A stretch of DNA of 64,000 nt. Source: Dialister pneumosintes. GTDB lineage: Bacteria; Bacillota; Negativicutes; Veillonellales; Dialisteraceae. Under the pieces are notes generated by a model. The model did no database searches, had not been told where the DNA came from, and saw nothing but the letters and a program-made list of their open reading frames with translations. Where the stretch lies: contig NZ_CP017037.1 of the NCBI RefSeq assembly GCF_001717505.1, positions 907,001-971,000 on the forward strand, read 5' to 3'. Position 1 is the stretch's first letter. Each line of letters starts with the position of its first letter. The position numbers and the translations under genes were made by a program. This document shows positions 8,408 to 15,873 of the stretch, piece after piece.

Positions 8408-10984
8408 TTATTTAGTATCTGCCCAATTAATCCCTACATGTACATCAGCAATTAAAGGTACCTGCAATGCAACTACCTCTTCCATAGTTCGTTTTAATAA
8501 TTGTTTAAGTTCTTCTACTTCTGAATTTACAGCTTCTACAATTAATTCATCATGAACCTGCAAAATTAATCGACTTTTATAATTTTTTTCTTTTATTTTC
8601 TTGTAAACTTTACACATTGCAATTTTCATGATATCAGCAGCAGTACCTTGGATAGGGGTATTCATAGCTGTACGTTCAGCAAAAGACCGACGATTAAAGT
8701 TTTTGTTATTAATATCCGGTAGTTTTCTAAATCTACCAAACATAGTCACTGCTCCCCCTGTATGTCTTGCTTCTTCAATCATAGATTCCATGTATTTATG
8801 GATATATGGATAACGCTCAAAATAATTCTTCATATAGGAAGAAGCAGCGGCTCTGCTTATACCTAGTTGACGAGCCAAGCCATAATCACTAATTCCATAA
8901 ATAATACCAAAATTAATCGCCTTAGCATGTGAACGTTGTTCTGCTGTTACAGACTCAAACGGTACCCCCATAATTTCTGCTGCAGTTCTACGATGAATAT
9001 CTTCTTTATTGGCAAAAGCAGCAATTAATCCGGGATCACCGGACATATGTGCTAAAATTCGTAACTCTACTTGTGAATAGTCTGAGGATATAAAACAATC
9101 ATACCCTTCTCCAGGCACAAAAAGTGATCTTATTTTTCTCCCCTCTTCTGTTCTAACAGGTATATTTTGCAAATTAGGATCTGAGCTTGATAAGCGTCCG
9201 GTTGCTGTTACGGTTTGATTAAAAGAGGTATGAATTCTTCCTGTGTCATTAACGATAAGCTGTGGCAATGCAGTGAGATATGTCGAAATCAGTTTGGATA
9301 AAGTACGATATTGTAAAATATTTTTCACAAAAGTATAAGAGTCTGCTAACGCCTCTAATACAGGCGCTGCTGTAGAATATCCTGTTTTTGTTTTTTTCTC
9401 AGCAGGAAGTTGCATTTTTTCAAATAGAATATGTCCCAATTGTTTCGGTGAGTTTACATTAAAAGTTTCCCCCGCCTCTTTATAAATGGATTGTAATAGG
9501 ATTTCTTCACGAGATTGCATATCTCTTAACACCAATTTCCATTTCTTTTGATCCGTTGCAATCCCTATTTTTTCCATAGATGCAAGCACTTCCACAAGCG
9601 GTATTTCAATTTGTTTATATAAATTATCTGCTTTATGTTTCTTTAACTGGTCATACAAATGATCAAATGCAGATAAAATAAATCGCCCTTTTACTGCACA
9701 TGCTTCTACAGAATTTTCTAATTGCTCCGGATATATGGGTTTAATATTACATACACTCGCTAAATAGCTCAACGAATAATCTATACGTCCAGGTTCTAAC
9801 AAGTAAGCTAAAATTGTAACATCATCTAATGATAAACCTTCCACAGGGAAATCAGATTCCCAAAACTTTTTGCTATCTTCTACTACAATATGTGTTGCAA
9901 AAGAAAGCGCATGTATCGCTGCATTAAAACAAGATTTCGGAACATTCCATACCTCATTTTCAGAGCAAATCACTAAAGATTCTACTTTATAAAAAGGAGT
10001 TTTACCAAGAAAAGAAGCTGTTAATGCTACCGTTTTACCTTGAAAGTCAGCTTCCTCAGAAAACGTTTTTATAGATAAAGTATTTCTTTTCACTTCTTCT
10101 TTTTTTAATTTGGACAATTCTTGAAAATGAGACAAATTACTAAAATCCAACAATAAAGACTGCAATCCCAATCGTAAAAACAAGGACTGCATTTCCTCTA
10201 CATGAATAGGTTGTCTCATTTCTTCCAAAGTCGATTTTAATGGAATATCTCTACGAATAGTTGCTAACTGATGTGACAAATAAGCAGATTCCTTATCAGC
10301 ATCTAATTTTTTACGAACTGCACCTTTTATATCTCCTATATGTTTATAAATTCCTTCTAAATCTCCATATGCAGCCACCAACTTTAAGGCAGTCTTTTCT
10401 CCAATACCATGTACTCCGGGAATATTATCCGAAGAATCTCCCATCAGTGATTTCATATCAATAACCTGTTTAGGAGTTATTCCATATTTTTCTTTTACCA
10501 GTTTCGGAGTCATTTCAGACATATTTGATATGCCTTTTTGTGTTAAAAATACAGTAACTTTATCATCTACTAATTGCAGTGCGTCTCTATCTCCTGTAAG
10601 AATACAAACAGACAATATATCTTTATACTTTTCAGCTAAAGTACCAAGAACATCATCTCCTTCATACCCTTCCGGTTCATAAATAGCTACACCCATAACG
10701 CGTAACACTTCTTTAATAAGGGTAAATTGAGGTACTAATTCATCCGGAGCCGGTTTTCTTGTTGCCTTATAGTCTTTATATATAGTATTTCTAAAGGATT
10801 CTCTGCTCTTATCAAAAGATACTGCTATATAAGTAGGATTCATGGAATTATAAATTTTGAGAAGCATCCTTAAAAATCCATATACAGCATTTGTATATAT
10901 TCCATTATAAGATAAAAGAGGTAACGCATAAAATGCACGATAAAGTAAACTACTTCCATCAATAATAATTAATTTCTTATCCAT
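8408..10984 (-). CDS. polA: DNA polymerase I
   Basis: An 858-residue repair and Okazaki-maturation polymerase. The N-terminal 5'-3' nuclease (about residues 1-290: IDGSSLLYRAFYAL, GDRDALQLV, GDSSDNIPGVHGIGEKTA) and the family A polymerase domain (DYSQVELRILAHMSGD, HAKAINFGIIYGI, VHDELIVE) look intact. The middle 3'-5' exonuclease-like region (about 300-450) has VALTASF where a DxE metal motif would be and no other recognisable catalytic Asp, so proofreading is probably lost, as in other Gram-positive Pol I enzymes. Confidence 0.97.
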   Translation of the reverse strand: MDKKLIIIDGSSLLYRAFYALPLLSYNGIYTNAVYGFLRMLLKIYNSMNPTYIAVSFDKSRESFRNTIYKDYKATRKPAPDELVPQFTLIKEVLRVMGVAIYEPEGYEGDDVLGTLAEKYKDILSVCILTGDRDALQLVDDKVTVFLTQKGISNMSEMTPKLVKEKYGITPKQVIDMKSLMGDSSDNIPGVHGIGEKTALKLVAAYGDLEGIYKHIGDIKGAVRKKLDADKESAYLSHQLATIRRDIPLKSTLEEMRQPIHVEEMQSLFLRLGLQSLLLDFSNLSHFQELSKLKKEEVKRNTLSIKTFSEEADFQGKTVALTASFLGKTPFYKVESLVICSENEVWNVPKSCFNAAIHALSFATHIVVEDSKKFWESDFPVEGLSLDDVTILAYLLEPGRIDYSLSYLASVCNIKPIYPEQLENSVEACAVKGRFILSAFDHLYDQLKKHKADNLYKQIEIPLVEVLASMEKIGIATDQKKWKLVLRDMQSREEILLQSIYKEAGETFNVNSPKQLGHILFEKMQLPAEKKTKTGYSTAAPVLEALADSYTFVKNILQYRTLSKLISTYLTALPQLIVNDTGRIHTSFNQTVTATGRLSSSDPNLQNIPVRTEEGRKIRSLFVPGEGYDCFISSDYSQVELRILAHMSGDPGLIAAFANKEDIHRRTAAEIMGVPFESVTAEQRSHAKAINFGIIYGISDYGLARQLGISRAAASSYMKNYFERYPYIHKYMESMIEEARHTGGAVTMFGRFRKLPDINNKNFNRRSFAERTAMNTPIQGTAADIMKIAMCKVYKKIKEKNYKSRLILQVHDELIVEAVNSEVEELKQLLKRTMEEVVALQVPLIADVHVGINWADTK

Positions 10985-11033
10985 ACGTTACCCCATTTCA
11001 TAATATAAATTCTTATTGATTACTAAATAAATC

Positions 11034-11723
11034 CTATTTATCGTTATTTTGTTCAGACCATTCATTAAATCGAGAAAAATCTTCTTTCCTTCCCGCTAAG
11101 AAAAGAATATCCCCCTCTGCAAATACCAAATCAGGTCTAATAACTTCCATAACTTGTCCATGGCGACTCATCGCTATAATATTTAAATCAAAATTTTGTC
11201 TTAAATTTGCTTCAACAACGGTTTTTCCGTCCAATCCATGCGGTACTTTACTCTTAAATATATTAATTACTTCATTAAGTTGTACAAAATCTAAAATAAT
11301 AGCAGATTTAAATCGACTCGCTAAACGTATTGCCATATCTTCTTCCGGATAAATAACTTCTGCGCCTAATTTTTGTAAAATTTCCCCATGTTCCGCTGAA
11401 GTTGCAATTGATATGATTTTTTTTATTCCCATATTACCTAAATTTAAAGTAGTTAAAATAGAATCTGTCATATCTGCTAAACATACAATAACTACATCAC
11501 AATTATTAAACCCTGCATCTGCAAGAGCTTTTTTGCCATAATCTCTAATAACCATAGCATTAATGGTGATTTCTCTTAATTCACGGATGTCGGTACCATT
11601 TTTCCCTGCAACTAATAAATCAATACCTCCCGCTGCCAATTCTTTAGCCAAAATATAACCAAAACGATCTGTACCAATAATTCCATATGCAATAGCTTGC
11701 TTCTTATGTTTTAATTCAAACAT
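11034..11723 (-). CDS. ktrA: Trk/Ktr potassium uptake regulatory subunit (RCK protein)
   Basis: A 229-residue cytoplasmic RCK protein (RCK-N about 10-130, TrkA-C about 145-225) that gates the KtrB channel by binding nucleotides. The dinucleotide-binding motif, normally GxGRFG, reads GTDRFG, and the acidic residue that usually follows strand 2 is replaced within LLVAGKNG, so the ligand site is degenerate. It lies 25 bases downstream of ktrB, which fixes its partner. It could be called trkA; the compact TrkH-like partner without other Trk subunits favours Ktr. Confidence 0.88.
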   Translation of the reverse strand: MFELKHKKQAIAYGIIGTDRFGYILAKELAAGGIDLLVAGKNGTDIRELREITINAMVIRDYGKKALADAGFNNCDVVIVCLADMTDSILTTLNLGNMGIKKIISIATSAEHGEILQKLGAEVIYPEEDMAIRLASRFKSAIILDFVQLNEVINIFKSKVPHGLDGKTVVEANLRQNFDLNIIAMSRHGQVMEVIRPDLVFAEGDILFLAGRKEDFSRFNEWSEQNNDK

Positions 11724-11748
11724 ATCTATACTCCTCTATCATACTGAA

Positions 11749-13047
11749 TTAACCAATAGAAATATAATCAGATGGGTATCTAGCTTGCGAATCATCTTCA
11801 TAATACCAAAGTGTAGCTATGGTAATAGGACCTAAACGCCCGATATACATAACTGCAATAGAAATCAATTTGCCTATACTGTTAAGAGAACTTGTAATAC
11901 CTGTAGACAAACCAACTGTTGCATAAGCACTTGTCATCTCAGTTAAGGCATCTAAAAAAGAAATATGCGGATTTGTCATTAAAACAAGATATGTACTCAC
12001 ATATACTACAAAGAGTCCCATAAAGAACACAATGGATGCTTTTCTAAATGCACTATTAGGAATGGAGTAATGAAACATTTCTTCCGGTTTATTCGTTACC
12101 GCTTTTCTAATTCTCATAAGTAAAACAAAAAGAGTAGTCGTCTTAATCCCTCCACCGGTTGAACCCGGTGCAGCGCCAATAAACATAAGTATCAACATTG
12201 TCATCATAGTTACCGGCGCAAAACTACTAAGCGGTATAGTTGCAAAACCGGCTGTGCGTGCAGACATACTATAAAAGAATGCATTTAACCATGAAAAAGA
12301 TTCTGTAAATTTTAATAATATCGCACCGATAATCAAAATAGTCGTGCCCATAAAAATAGAAGTACAAGTATTGAGTGACCATGTTCTCCAAAACCACTTT
12401 TCATTCCATACTTCATAAATAACTAAGAATCCAATTCCTCCCAAGAAAATTAAACTGATCGTCACAACATTAAGCCATATATGATGTGTGTAAGCCGCAA
12501 GACTTTCCCCTGTACCTAAAATATCAAATCCGGAATTATTAAAAGCCGCAATAGAATGGAAACAACTAATCCCCAAAGCATCCCACCAAGTATACTGTTG
12601 TATAAAAACAGGAAAACTTAAGGCTGCACCAATAGATTCAATAATAAAAGTAGCTACAAATAAAGAACGTAAAAAACGAATCATCCCCCCTAAAGAGTTT
12701 AAGTTGAAACTGTTTTTTATTAATGAACGCCCTTTAAAATTTAATTTTTCTCCTAATACAACAATAACACCGGTACCGACTGCTGCTACACCTAATCCTC
12801 CAATTTGAATAAGTAATGCTAATATTAATTCTCCAAAAGGAGAAAAAGTACTACCGGGATCCACAGTAACTAAACCGGTTACGCAAACAGCACTTGTTGC
12901 CATATACAAAGAGTCAATATATGATAGATGCACACCTTCTCTTAAACAAAAAGGTGATGAAAACAATAAGGAGCCTAGAAAAATCACTAATGCAAACCCC
13001 AATGCAATAATTCTTGCAGGGGAGGCATCCCATTTAAAAAAGGACAT
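11749..13047 (-). CDS. ktrB: Trk/Ktr potassium uptake channel subunit
   Basis: A 432-residue polytopic membrane protein of the TrkH/KtrB family that conducts potassium. The four P-loop selectivity regions are recognisable, for example SAVCVTGLVTVDPG, AFNNSGFDILG, ARTAGFATIPL and SAYATVGLSTGIT. AGGAGG lies before the ATG. It heads a run ktrB-ktrA-polA and has a TATAAT at 13083-13088 just downstream of the tRNA-operon terminator, so it likely has its own promoter, although a good -35 is not evident. Confidence 0.92.
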   Translation of the reverse strand: MSFFKWDASPARIIALGFALVIFLGSLLFSSPFCLREGVHLSYIDSLYMATSAVCVTGLVTVDPGSTFSPFGELILALLIQIGGLGVAAVGTGVIVVLGEKLNFKGRSLIKNSFNLNSLGGMIRFLRSLFVATFIIESIGAALSFPVFIQQYTWWDALGISCFHSIAAFNNSGFDILGTGESLAAYTHHIWLNVVTISLIFLGGIGFLVIYEVWNEKWFWRTWSLNTCTSIFMGTTILIIGAILLKFTESFSWLNAFFYSMSARTAGFATIPLSSFAPVTMMTMLILMFIGAAPGSTGGGIKTTTLFVLLMRIRKAVTNKPEEMFHYSIPNSAFRKASIVFFMGLFVVYVSTYLVLMTNPHISFLDALTEMTSAYATVGLSTGITSSLNSIGKLISIAVMYIGRLGPITIATLWYYEDDSQARYPSDYISIG

Positions 13048-13106
13048 ATTTCCTCCTAAAAATAAATTCTAAATACTCATACATTATACCATGATTTCAC
13101 ATCAAA

Positions 13107-13133
13107 AAAGCCCTATCAAAAGATAGAGCTTTT
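13107..13133 (-). terminator. Intrinsic terminator of the tRNA operon
   Basis: Minus strand AAAGCTCTATC, loop TTTT, GATAGGGCTTT, then more T. The one imperfect position is a G-U pair on this strand but an A-C mismatch on the other, so it is designed for minus-strand transcripts. It separates the tRNA cluster from ktrB. Confidence 0.8.
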
Positions 13134-13154
13134 ATAGTTTAATTTATTTAGGAT

Positions 13155-13239
13155 TGGTGCGGTTGGAGAGACTTGAACTCTCACGGATAAATCCACTACC
13201 GCCTGAAGATAGCGCGTCTGCCAATTCCGCCACAACCGC
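13155..13239 (-). tRNA. tRNA-Leu (CAG)
   Basis: 85 bases with encoded CCA. Acceptor GCGGTTG pairs with CAACCGC; the anticodon stem CTATC/GGTAG encloses TTCAGGC with anticodon CAG; a long variable arm is present as expected for Leu. Last gene of the ten-tRNA operon. Confidence 0.96.
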
Positions 13240-13275
13240 TTATTAAATTACGCGATTTTTGTACATGTAAATGAA

Positions 13276-13360
13276 TGGTGCGGCTGGTGAGACTTGAACT
13301 CACACGATCTACGATCACTACCCCCTCAAAGTAGCGCGTCTGCCATTCCGCCACAGCCGC
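13276..13360 (-). tRNA. tRNA-Leu (GAG)
   Basis: 85 bases with encoded CCA. Acceptor GCGGCTG; anticodon stem CTACT/GGTAG around TTGAGGG gives GAG; long variable arm. Closely similar to the neighbouring Leu(CAG) gene, so the two may come from a local duplication. Confidence 0.96.
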
Positions 13361-13367
13361 AAAAAAG

Positions 13368-13443
13368 TGGTGCCTCAGAGCGGAATCGAACCGCTGACAC
13401 AAGGATTTTCAGTCCTTTGCTCTACCAACTGAGCTACCGAGGC
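13368..13443 (-). tRNA. tRNA-Phe (GAA)
   Basis: 76 bases with encoded CCA. Acceptor GCCTCGG, anticodon loop TGAAAAT in stem AGGAC/CCTTG region gives GAA. T-arm GGTTCGATTCC present. Confidence 0.96.
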
Positions 13444-13448
13444 AAAAG

Positions 13449-13525
13449 TGGCGACCCGGATCAGATTTGAACTGACGATCTTCGCCGTGACAGGGCGACA
13501 TGTTAGACCACTACACCACCGGGCC
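13449..13525 (-). tRNA. tRNA-Asp (GTC)
   Basis: 77 bases with encoded CCA. Acceptor GGCCCGG, anticodon stem TCGCC/GGCGA around CTGTCAC gives GTC. The discriminator base is G, as expected for Asp. Confidence 0.96.
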
Positions 13526-13530
13526 TTACT

Positions 13531-13606
13531 TGGTGGGCGATAACAGGTTCGAACTGCTGACATCTTGCTTGTAAGGCAAGCGCTCTCCCAGCTGAGCTAA
13601 TCGCCC
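13531..13606 (-). tRNA. tRNA-Val (TAC)
   Basis: 76 bases with encoded CCA. Acceptor GGGCGAT, anticodon stem CTTGC/GCAAG around CTTACAA gives TAC. This is one of the wobble-U tRNAs that TrmR/TrhP, encoded later in the window, may modify. Confidence 0.96.
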
Positions 13607-13609
13607 ACA

Positions 13610-13684
13610 TGGTGACCCGTACGAGATTCGAACTCGTGAACCCGCCGTGAAAGGGCGGTGTCTTAACCACTTGACGAACGGGCC
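13610..13684 (-). tRNA. tRNA-Glu (TTC)
   Basis: 75 bases with encoded CCA. Acceptor GGCCCGT, anticodon stem CCGCC/GGCGG around CTTTCAC gives TTC. Confidence 0.96.
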
Positions 13685-13688
13685 ATTG

Positions 13689-13764
13689 TGGTGATCCAAC
13701 CTAGACTCGAACTAGGGACACCCTGATTAAAAGTCAGGTGCTCTACCGACTGAGCTATTGGATC
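13689..13764 (-). tRNA. tRNA-Lys (TTT)
   Basis: 76 bases with encoded CCA. Acceptor GATCCAA, anticodon stem CCTGA/TCAGG around CTTTTAA gives TTT. Confidence 0.96.
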
Positions 13765-13767
13765 ATC

Positions 13768-13842
13768 TGGCAGGGGTAGTAGGAATCGAACCTACGCATG
13801 ACGGAGTCAGAGTCCGTTGCCTTACCGCTTGGCGATACCCCT
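13768..13842 (-). tRNA. tRNA-Gln (CTG)
   Basis: 75 bases with encoded CCA. Acceptor AGGGGTA, anticodon stem ACGGA/TCCGT around CTCTGAC gives CTG. The TTG-decoding Gln tRNA is not in this window. Confidence 0.94.
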
Positions 13843-13843
13843 A

Positions 13844-13918
13844 TGGCTCCTGAAGTAGGGCTCGAACCTACGACCGATCGGTTAACAGCCGATTGCTCTA
13901 CCACTGAGCTATTCAGGA
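13844..13918 (-). tRNA. tRNA-Asn (GTT)
   Basis: 75 bases with encoded CCA. Acceptor TCCTGAA pairs with TTCAGGA; anticodon stem ATCGG/CCGAT around CTGTTAA gives GTT. Confidence 0.96.
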
Positions 13919-13920
13919 AC

Positions 13921-13945
13921 GTAATCAATTTTTAAAATTGATTAC
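13921..13945 (-). repeat. Perfect inverted repeat in the spacer between tRNA-Gly and tRNA-Asn
   Basis: Two 12-base arms (GTAATCAATTTT and AAAATTGATTAC) flank a single base, filling almost the whole 30-base spacer. It is the only long spacer in this part of the cluster. It has no T-tract, so it is not a clear terminator; an RNA-processing hairpin is possible. Confidence 0.7.
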
Positions 13946-13948
13946 TAT

Positions 13949-14023
<75 letters not shown>

Positions 14024-14040
14024 ATGTTAGCAACGATATT

Positions 14041-14068
14041 ATTATACCATTACATCACTGTTTGTCAA
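14041..14068 (-). promoter_or_regulatory. Consensus sigma-A promoter of the tRNA operon
   Basis: Minus strand TTGACA (14063-14068), 16 bases, TATAAT (14041-14046): both hexamers are perfect. It lies just upstream of tRNA-Gly, so the mature 5' end is only about 10 bases from the expected start site. A strong promoter is expected for a tRNA cluster. Confidence 0.85.
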
Positions 14069-14167
14069 GCGCTTTTTTTATTGCTTGCTTACAGCGTCAT
14101 GTTCAATACTTTATCATAGCTTATATCTTCTGTCAATATAGATAAACAATAATACAACTTATTAAAT

Positions 14168-14205
14168 AGACAGTCTCTATAAAATTTTATTCATAAAGAC
14201 TGTCT
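14168..14205 (-). terminator. Candidate terminator after the ArsAB/LarC-like operon
   Basis: Nine-base inverted repeat AGACAGTCT / AGACTGTCT with a 20-base AT-rich loop, 5 bases beyond the LarC-like stop codon, followed on the minus strand by ATTTAATAA. The T-run is weak, so efficiency is uncertain. Confidence 0.55.
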
Positions 14206-14209
14206 GCTA

Positions 14210-14956
14210 TTATAATCTAAAAATTTGTACATATTTTTGGAAAACAGAAGAAGTTTTATCTGTATAATATCCCATATATAATGTGACTGTATTTTCACCT
14301 GTCGGATTTTCAATACTATCACTACCATATGCAGTTGCATCAATAATAAATCGTCCATCTACTGGGACAAAATCTTTAGATAAACTTTCCAGAACAGCAG
14401 CTGCAAAAGGATGTATCTCCTCCGGAGAAATAGGAATTCCAACAGTAGACCCCTGTCTTTTTAAAATGTAAGAAGTAAGTTTTCCTATTAAACTCTTCCC
14501 CTTATCTATATCTACAGGACTGGTAAATACAACTTCAATTTCTAAGTATTGCATACTCAAAAACAATAAATACAAAGAAATTAAACTTTCTATAGTTATG
14601 TGTAAAGACTCCAATGTTTCATTATTTTTTACTACAGATACATATCCATTCTCGAGAGTTTTGATAACTTCCAGACCCATTTTCAAAAACTCAGGATGTG
14701 TAGATTTACATAATCTATTCCAAAATTCTCGCATAGAAGAAAAAGTAATAATTTCATTCCATCCAATAGGTTCTATATCAAAATAATGCGTCCCTATTTG
14801 CACTTTAGAGTTTGATTTTACCAGAAGTTTGACCGGCCATGGAGTCTTAGCAATTTCTGATTCTAAATATACTTTCGGTACTCCTATGTTTACTAAGCCT
14901 CCAAGTATCATATTTAAAGTAAGATGATTATTACATTTAACAATTAATGATTTCAT
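14210..14956 (-). CDS. LarC-like (DUF111) protein lacking the family signature, in an ArsAB operon
   Basis: A 248-residue protein whose layout follows the N-terminal part of LarC, the CTP-dependent nickel insertase: MKSLIVK..MILGGLVNIGVPKVYLESEI at the start, YLLFLSMQYLEIEVVFTSPVDIDKG in the middle, HPFAAAVLESLSKDF, then ATAYGSDSIENP..TVTLYMG near the end. The LarC hallmark DCFSGISGDM is replaced by KCNNHLTLNM and HFHEVGAVDSI by SLHITIESLI, so the usual metal/nucleotide chemistry is probably lost. Its ATG overlaps the stop of the second CobT-like gene (ATGA), tying it to that pair. The family call is by eye; function is unknown. Confidence 0.6.
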   Translation of the reverse strand: MKSLIVKCNNHLTLNMILGGLVNIGVPKVYLESEIAKTPWPVKLLVKSNSKVQIGTHYFDIEPIGWNEIITFSSMREFWNRLCKSTHPEFLKMGLEVIKTLENGYVSVVKNNETLESLHITIESLISLYLLFLSMQYLEIEVVFTSPVDIDKGKSLIGKLTSYILKRQGSTVGIPISPEEIHPFAAAVLESLSKDFVPVDGRFIIDATAYGSDSIENPTGENTVTLYMGYYTDKTSSVFQKYVQIFRL

Positions 14957-15873
14957 TTTTCAACTTCCTCTTTATCGATAAGAAGCATCGCCTGTTCTAA
15001 TAAAATAAGCCCAATCGCTGCTCCAATACCTGCTCCACCGGTGATAGGATAATGTAAACAAGGCTCCATATGTAATGCTTTCATTTGCATCTTATGAATC
15101 GGTTCCTCGTAATTAAGAGATGGAAAAACACATTCTCGCACGTTCGGGTATACATTCACTGCTGATAAAACAGCACTACCGGTAACTGCATCATCAAAAA
15201 CTATGGCAACCTTATTTCTTGCTAATTCAGTAATTAACCCAAAAAGGGCCGCAATTTCTGATGACCCGACAGCCGCTAATACCCCTATAGGATCTACACG
15301 GAAATCACCAACATCCTTAAGCTGTAGCTGATATCCATTTTGTTTGGATGCTTGTTCTAATTCCTCATGAAGAATCGTCATCGTTACTGAAAGTGCCGAT
15401 AACATAGCTCTCTCTCCTATATGTCCTAATCCAACAGCTTGTACCCCATCCTTTACTAAAGAACGACCAACAGATACCCCTACCGCAATCGCATGACCGG
15501 TAACTTCTTTATCCATAGCCGGATATCCTTGATGTGTTCCATGAATAACTTTCTGACTTAATATCCCAGAAACAGTTTGTACATCCTGTTGCAACCCTAC
15601 ATCAATAATATATACAGGTGCATTTATATGCCTTGCTACTGCATTAATCGGCGCATATCCTTGAGATACTACCACCGCTTCTTTATAACTTAGTTTCCCC
15701 TGTGTTTGATTAACCCCATCTACTGCGGTGTCACCACAAAATATAACGACTGCCTTTCTTAATTCATTAGCATTTTTCCCTTTGAAAAGTTTTGACAATT
15801 GTTCGGATACTGAAATAAGCCCTTCCGAGCTGTTATTTCCCAAAAAGAAACGAGATAACTTCATCCCTTGCAT
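14953..15873 (-). CDS. CobT-like phosphoribosyltransferase subunit without catalytic Glu (ArsAB-type partner)
   Basis: A 306-residue CobT homologue. Family features are AVVIFCGDTAVDGVNQ, APINAVARHINAPVYIIDVG, VGLGHIGERAMLSAL and VGSSEIAALFGLI. At the C-terminus CobT has GEGTGA with the catalytic Glu; here it reads GAGIGA (Ala at about residue 293). Loss of the base in one of two adjacent paralogues fits the Sporomusa ArsAB heterodimer, which activates phenol or p-cresol as the cobamide lower ligand and has one active site per dimer. The start at 15873 (TGATG overlap, GGAGG 8 bases before) is preferred over 15909. Confidence 0.78.
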   Translation of the reverse strand: MQGMKLSRFFLGNNSSEGLISVSEQLSKLFKGKNANELRKAVVIFCGDTAVDGVNQTQGKLSYKEAVVVSQGYAPINAVARHINAPVYIIDVGLQQDVQTVSGILSQKVIHGTHQGYPAMDKEVTGHAIAVGVSVGRSLVKDGVQAVGLGHIGERAMLSALSVTMTILHEELEQASKQNGYQLQLKDVGDFRVDPIGVLAAVGSSEIAALFGLITELARNKVAIVFDDAVTGSAVLSAVNVYPNVRECVFPSLNYEEPIHKMQMKALHMEPCLHYPITGGAGIGAAIGLILLEQAMLLIDKEEVEK

